Below, piece after piece: positions 61,164 to 64,000 of a stretch of 64,000 nt of DNA. Positions within the stretch are counted from its first letter, which is position 1. Each line of letters opens with the position of its first letter. This DNA is from Candolleomyces eurysporus (lineage: Eukaryota > Basidiomycota > Agaricomycetes > Agaricales > Psathyrellaceae). The notes beneath the pieces are model-generated. The model did not search any database, was not told the origin of the DNA, and saw nothing but the letters and a program-made list of their open reading frames with translations. The position numbers and the translations under genes were made by a program. The stretch covers positions 62,001 to 126,000 of the forward strand of contig JANBPK010000748.1 in assembly GCA_027579435.1 (NCBI GenBank), read 5' to 3'.

Positions 61164-63376
61164 AAATCTGGTTTTTGGAAGGATTAGGAGGAGGAGAAGG
61201 ATCGAGTGATCCCATGTCGAAAAGGTTCATTCGCGGATACCCGCTGGTTTTCTTTTGGCTCTTGGTCTGCTTTCACGACCTGGACATTGCTTTGCCCTTC
61301 CATCTATCGACGCCGAGCTTTCTCGCTGATATCTTGGGTGCCCAACTCTTTAGCTTCTTTCCCTTTCTTGGGTTTGGATGGAAGTTGTATACCAATTTCT
61401 GTACGACAGCTACGACCCTGTTTACGACTTTTGATACGATCGATACCTAGCACTAATACCCTGGGATGACTTGTACATAAGTCAATATCTTGTACGATAG
61501 GAGAATACGAGAAAAATGCACCTCTCCATGTAATCATTTCATCGAGCTTTTGAGTCCTGGGCAGCGAGCTGCAGGAGGTCGTCCAAGGCCTGCCAGTCTG
61601 GGCCGCCCGCACGGGCTCTCGGTCCTTCAAGCTTCAAGTCCTAGTCACGTGTGGGGAAAGCGCGTTATTTGGCGGGGCTTGGCCGCCTTCTCGCTCAAGC
61701 GCGCGCTTGAGGACGAATCGGTTCTTTCCCTTTCCCCCTCATCTGATAGCGCATATATGCTTCTAGACAGCATATAAAGGCTCATTTCCAGGCCCTTTCC
61801 TGGCTCTTCTCATATCTCTAGCCCCATAGGACAACGGCTACCCATATACGATCTTGAGTTTGGGGATCGAGAGGGTGAAAGAGAGATTGCCGAGGTATGG
61901 GGACAAAGAGCGCGCATACATTCAAATAATCAAGGAGAATAATGCATTTTTTAGAGGTTATGCATCGAAAAGGACCCGATGGGCGACTGCAGGCGCTCCG
62001 ACGGAGTCTCCGACAACGCTGCTGACCCCAACGACATCTACAAGGTACCGCTAGTCTATCATACACCTCTCAGAGGCTACTATATCCTTGTATGGTGGGA
62101 AAAAAAAGCTGTCTTAAACATTGTCACCCCCACATCTTCGATCCTATCCTAACCTCGCTGCTCCCATACGCATCCGAGCGCATTTTCCGGGAAATACACT
62201 CGGATGCGTATGTCAGTGTCGACTAACCAGACCCGAGGAACGAGCAGTGAAGAGATTCTTTGACTGGAGCTGCGCTTTCTTGAGTACGTCTCTCTCTCTC
62301 TGATTGACTCGTATCTTGGCCTAGAACAACTTGGTCAATTAGCCACGGCGGACTGGGCCGGGTGCGACTCGAGTAAATACAACGAGAACGTATGTTGTCC
62401 ACCACTGTTGACATGTTCTTTAGCACCTTTCAAGCCGTCTTAACCGAAAGCCAGCTGGCTTGATATACTCTAGGAGACGAGAATGCGATATAAGGAATCC
62501 GAAAAGTATGCCGCCTTAGCAAGCACTAGCGTTCTTGGCCAACAAGTCTTCCTCGAGCTCGGGGTCTTTGCTTGTTCCCATTGACAGTCTATCTCTATTA
62601 CCTGGACGGCTTCTGCCAAGCGGGTCTCTTCCAAAATCAAAATCAAGGAATTTGGAGATGGCAGACTTCGTTCTGCTCCGTCGAGTCTGAAATCTGGATC
62701 CGAAGCGGCGCAGCCTGGTATTTTCTTTTGTTTCAAATGACTCTGGCAATTTGTAGCCGCTGCGTGTCTCGGAGAAGAAACTATCCGCCGTTACTAATTG
62801 GCGGCTTTAAACAGTTGCACTGGAGCTCCAGTGTCAAAGAGTAAGTGTTCAGGCTCTCTCCATTGCCGTCAAAAGCTAATCATTCCTCATCTCGGGTATG
62901 AGTTTGCGACGCAGTGAAAGCATTCAAGCCGAAGGTAAATATTGAAGAGCTCTATTGCCCTTTATTCTGAGAAGTCAATTCCTTTCCCTCAAGCTCGTTT
63001 GCGGCCCCAACACTTCAATTTTTAGCGAACGGACCCGCGCTGAGGCGCGAAGACCTGAAGTACCAATGACTCACACTGATGAAGGTTAAGCCCTGAGTCA
63101 GAATATTCGTGAAATGAAAAAAANGGGGACTCATTTTCCTATCTCTCTTGAGTGGCATGGAGCTCGCCTTTCCCTTCGAAAATTGACGCGTCCGAGTCGC
63201 GCAGAGTCCATGCACGGACCACGTGAGTGTGACATCGTCATCACGCTTGTGTCACGCATCAAGGGTCCAGTTTGGCGCCAGCATAATCTCAACCGTGCAA
63301 GACCCATTCCTGCCAGTCAGTTCGCTCCTGTATCTGAAGAAAGTGCGACAGACGTGGAACATCTGGTTTTAGAAAG
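61164..63376. other. 2.2-kb intergenic region
   Basis: No supported gene between the C2H2 factor and the bromodomain gene. Frames here are short and without domains. It contains the N at 63124 and a strong inverted repeat at 62165-62212. Confidence 0.5.
62165..62212. repeat. Perfect 14-bp inverted repeat with 20-bp spacer
   Basis: CATACGCATCCGAG at 62165-62178 is matched exactly by its reverse complement at 62199-62212. The spacer contains the near-palindrome TTCCGGGAA, so a nested hairpin is possible. It lies in a gene-free stretch about 1 kb from either gene. It could be a relic of a small inverted-repeat element, a regulator site, or a hairpin with no function. Confidence 0.8.
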
Positions 63377-64000
63377 ATGGCGATTACCCCGCAGCAGAAG
63401 GCTGCATTGGAAGAAATCATACAAGCAATCCTTACCGCGACGCCTCCAAAACGTAGCCGGCATCTAGCTGAAATGTTCTTGGAGTTGGTTGACAGAACAG
63501 ACTGGGCTCATTACTATGAGGTGCGTACTCCATATCCCTCTTCTTCCCAAAACGTCTAATTTTTGAATAGGTTATCCCAGAACCGCGATGCTTGAACAAC
63601 ATCAAAGCTAGTGTCGAAAAAGGGCGATACAAAGACGTCAAGGATGCCTACACCGACCTTTCTCTCGTCTTTTGGAACGCTTTATTCTACAACGAACCCG
63701 GGAGCCAAATATCAAACGACGCGGAAACGCTCAAGGTGAGCTATACATTACTTTATGGAACTTCCTCCCTTTAAATCCGCGTGCTCAGACCCTGCTAGAA
63801 ACGGAGTGGAAGAAACGACCCATTCTAAACCCAGTACCTCGGTCGTCTCCGCCACCTTCGGCTCCGCAAAAGGTGCACAAAATGATCGAGGAAGAGAAAC
63901 CCAAACCACCAGCACCTAAACCCACCGCCAGACAACCCTCGACCAAACCCGCAACGCCTGCAGCGGCACCTTCACCTTTGCCTTCATCGTCCAATTTGGT
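63377..64000 (+). CDS. Bromodomain protein (RSC-type chromatin remodeller subunit), N-terminal part; cut by window edge
   Basis: Start ATG at 63377; exons 63377-63520, 63571-63735 and 63789 to beyond 64000. Residues about 1-105 form a bromodomain: MAITPQQKAALEEIIQAILT, HLAEMFLELVDRTDWAHYYE, VIPEPRCLNNIKASVEKGRY, DAYTDLSLVFWNALFYNEPG. The Asn in FYNEPGS is the expected acetyl-lysine contact. It reads like the first bromodomain of fungal RSC1/RSC2/RSC4-type proteins of the SWI/SNF-class RSC complex, which bind acetylated histones. The following segment is Pro/Ala/Lys-rich linker. The rest, including any second bromodomain or BAH domain, lies outside the window, so the exact RSC subunit cannot be named. 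Confidence 0.85.

Overview
The window reads as nuclear DNA of a filamentous basidiomycete, most likely an agaricomycete. Genes are dense and split by many 45-70 nt GT-AG introns. Several are families that are expanded or typical in mushroom-forming fungi: repeated F-box/LRR-like proteins, a type I metacaspase with a Q/Y/S-rich prodomain, kinase-fold proteins resembling DUF3669, a microsomal P450, and IFI6/27-like membrane proteins. I found no rRNA, tRNA, CRISPR array or intact transposon. All gene models were spliced by eye; where a residue count is given, the exons sum to an intact frame.

Layout. 0-3.3 kb: the N-terminal part of an XPF/Rad1 repair nuclease (runs off the left edge) sits head to head with a LENG1-like CIR_N protein. 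3.6-8.1 kb: a divergent pair of DUF3669-like kinase-fold genes with a diverged intergenic duplication between them. 9.1-19 kb: isoaspartyl peptidase/asparaginase, an F-box/LRR-like protein, a 20-exon metacaspase, a TPR protein and a second type of F-box protein. 20.9-22.8 kb: a small Cys-rich tail-anchored protein and a dual-specificity phosphatase. 24-33.4 kb: an intracellular GH13 alpha-glucosidase, an unknown conserved-looking gene, two low-complexity ORFs, an RS-domain protein and a cytochrome P450. 34-42 kb: F-box/LRR-like, a predicted pseudokinase, an AAA ATPase and a dienelactone hydrolase. 42.5-46.6 kb: two convergent IFI6/27-like genes flanking a small secreted protein. 46.6-51 kb: a gene-poor stretch, an unknown gene and a third F-box/LRR-like paralogue. 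51.7-64 kb: YFH7-like P-loop kinase, a GH99-like protein with a very long Pro/Ser/Gln tail, a C2H2 transcription factor, and the start of a bromodomain (RSC-type) gene cut by the right edge.

A technical signal runs through the whole window. Fourteen single N characters all lie next to homopolymers. In five genes, deleting the N restores one continuous reading frame, so each N appears to be a surplus base at an uncertain homopolymer and not a missing one. One further frameshift, in an A8 run near 11.22 kb, has the same character. These genes should not be called pseudogenes on this evidence.

The most interesting biology is the pair of IFI6/27-like proteins (42.5-43.5 and 45.6-46.6 kb). They share exon structure, a previously unnamed N-terminal helical module and a Gly/Ala-rich membrane region resembling animal ISG12/IFI27. 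Other points of interest are the small Cys-rich tail-anchored protein at 21 kb, a kinase-fold protein that has lost its catalytic Asp, and the GH99-like/low-complexity fusion.
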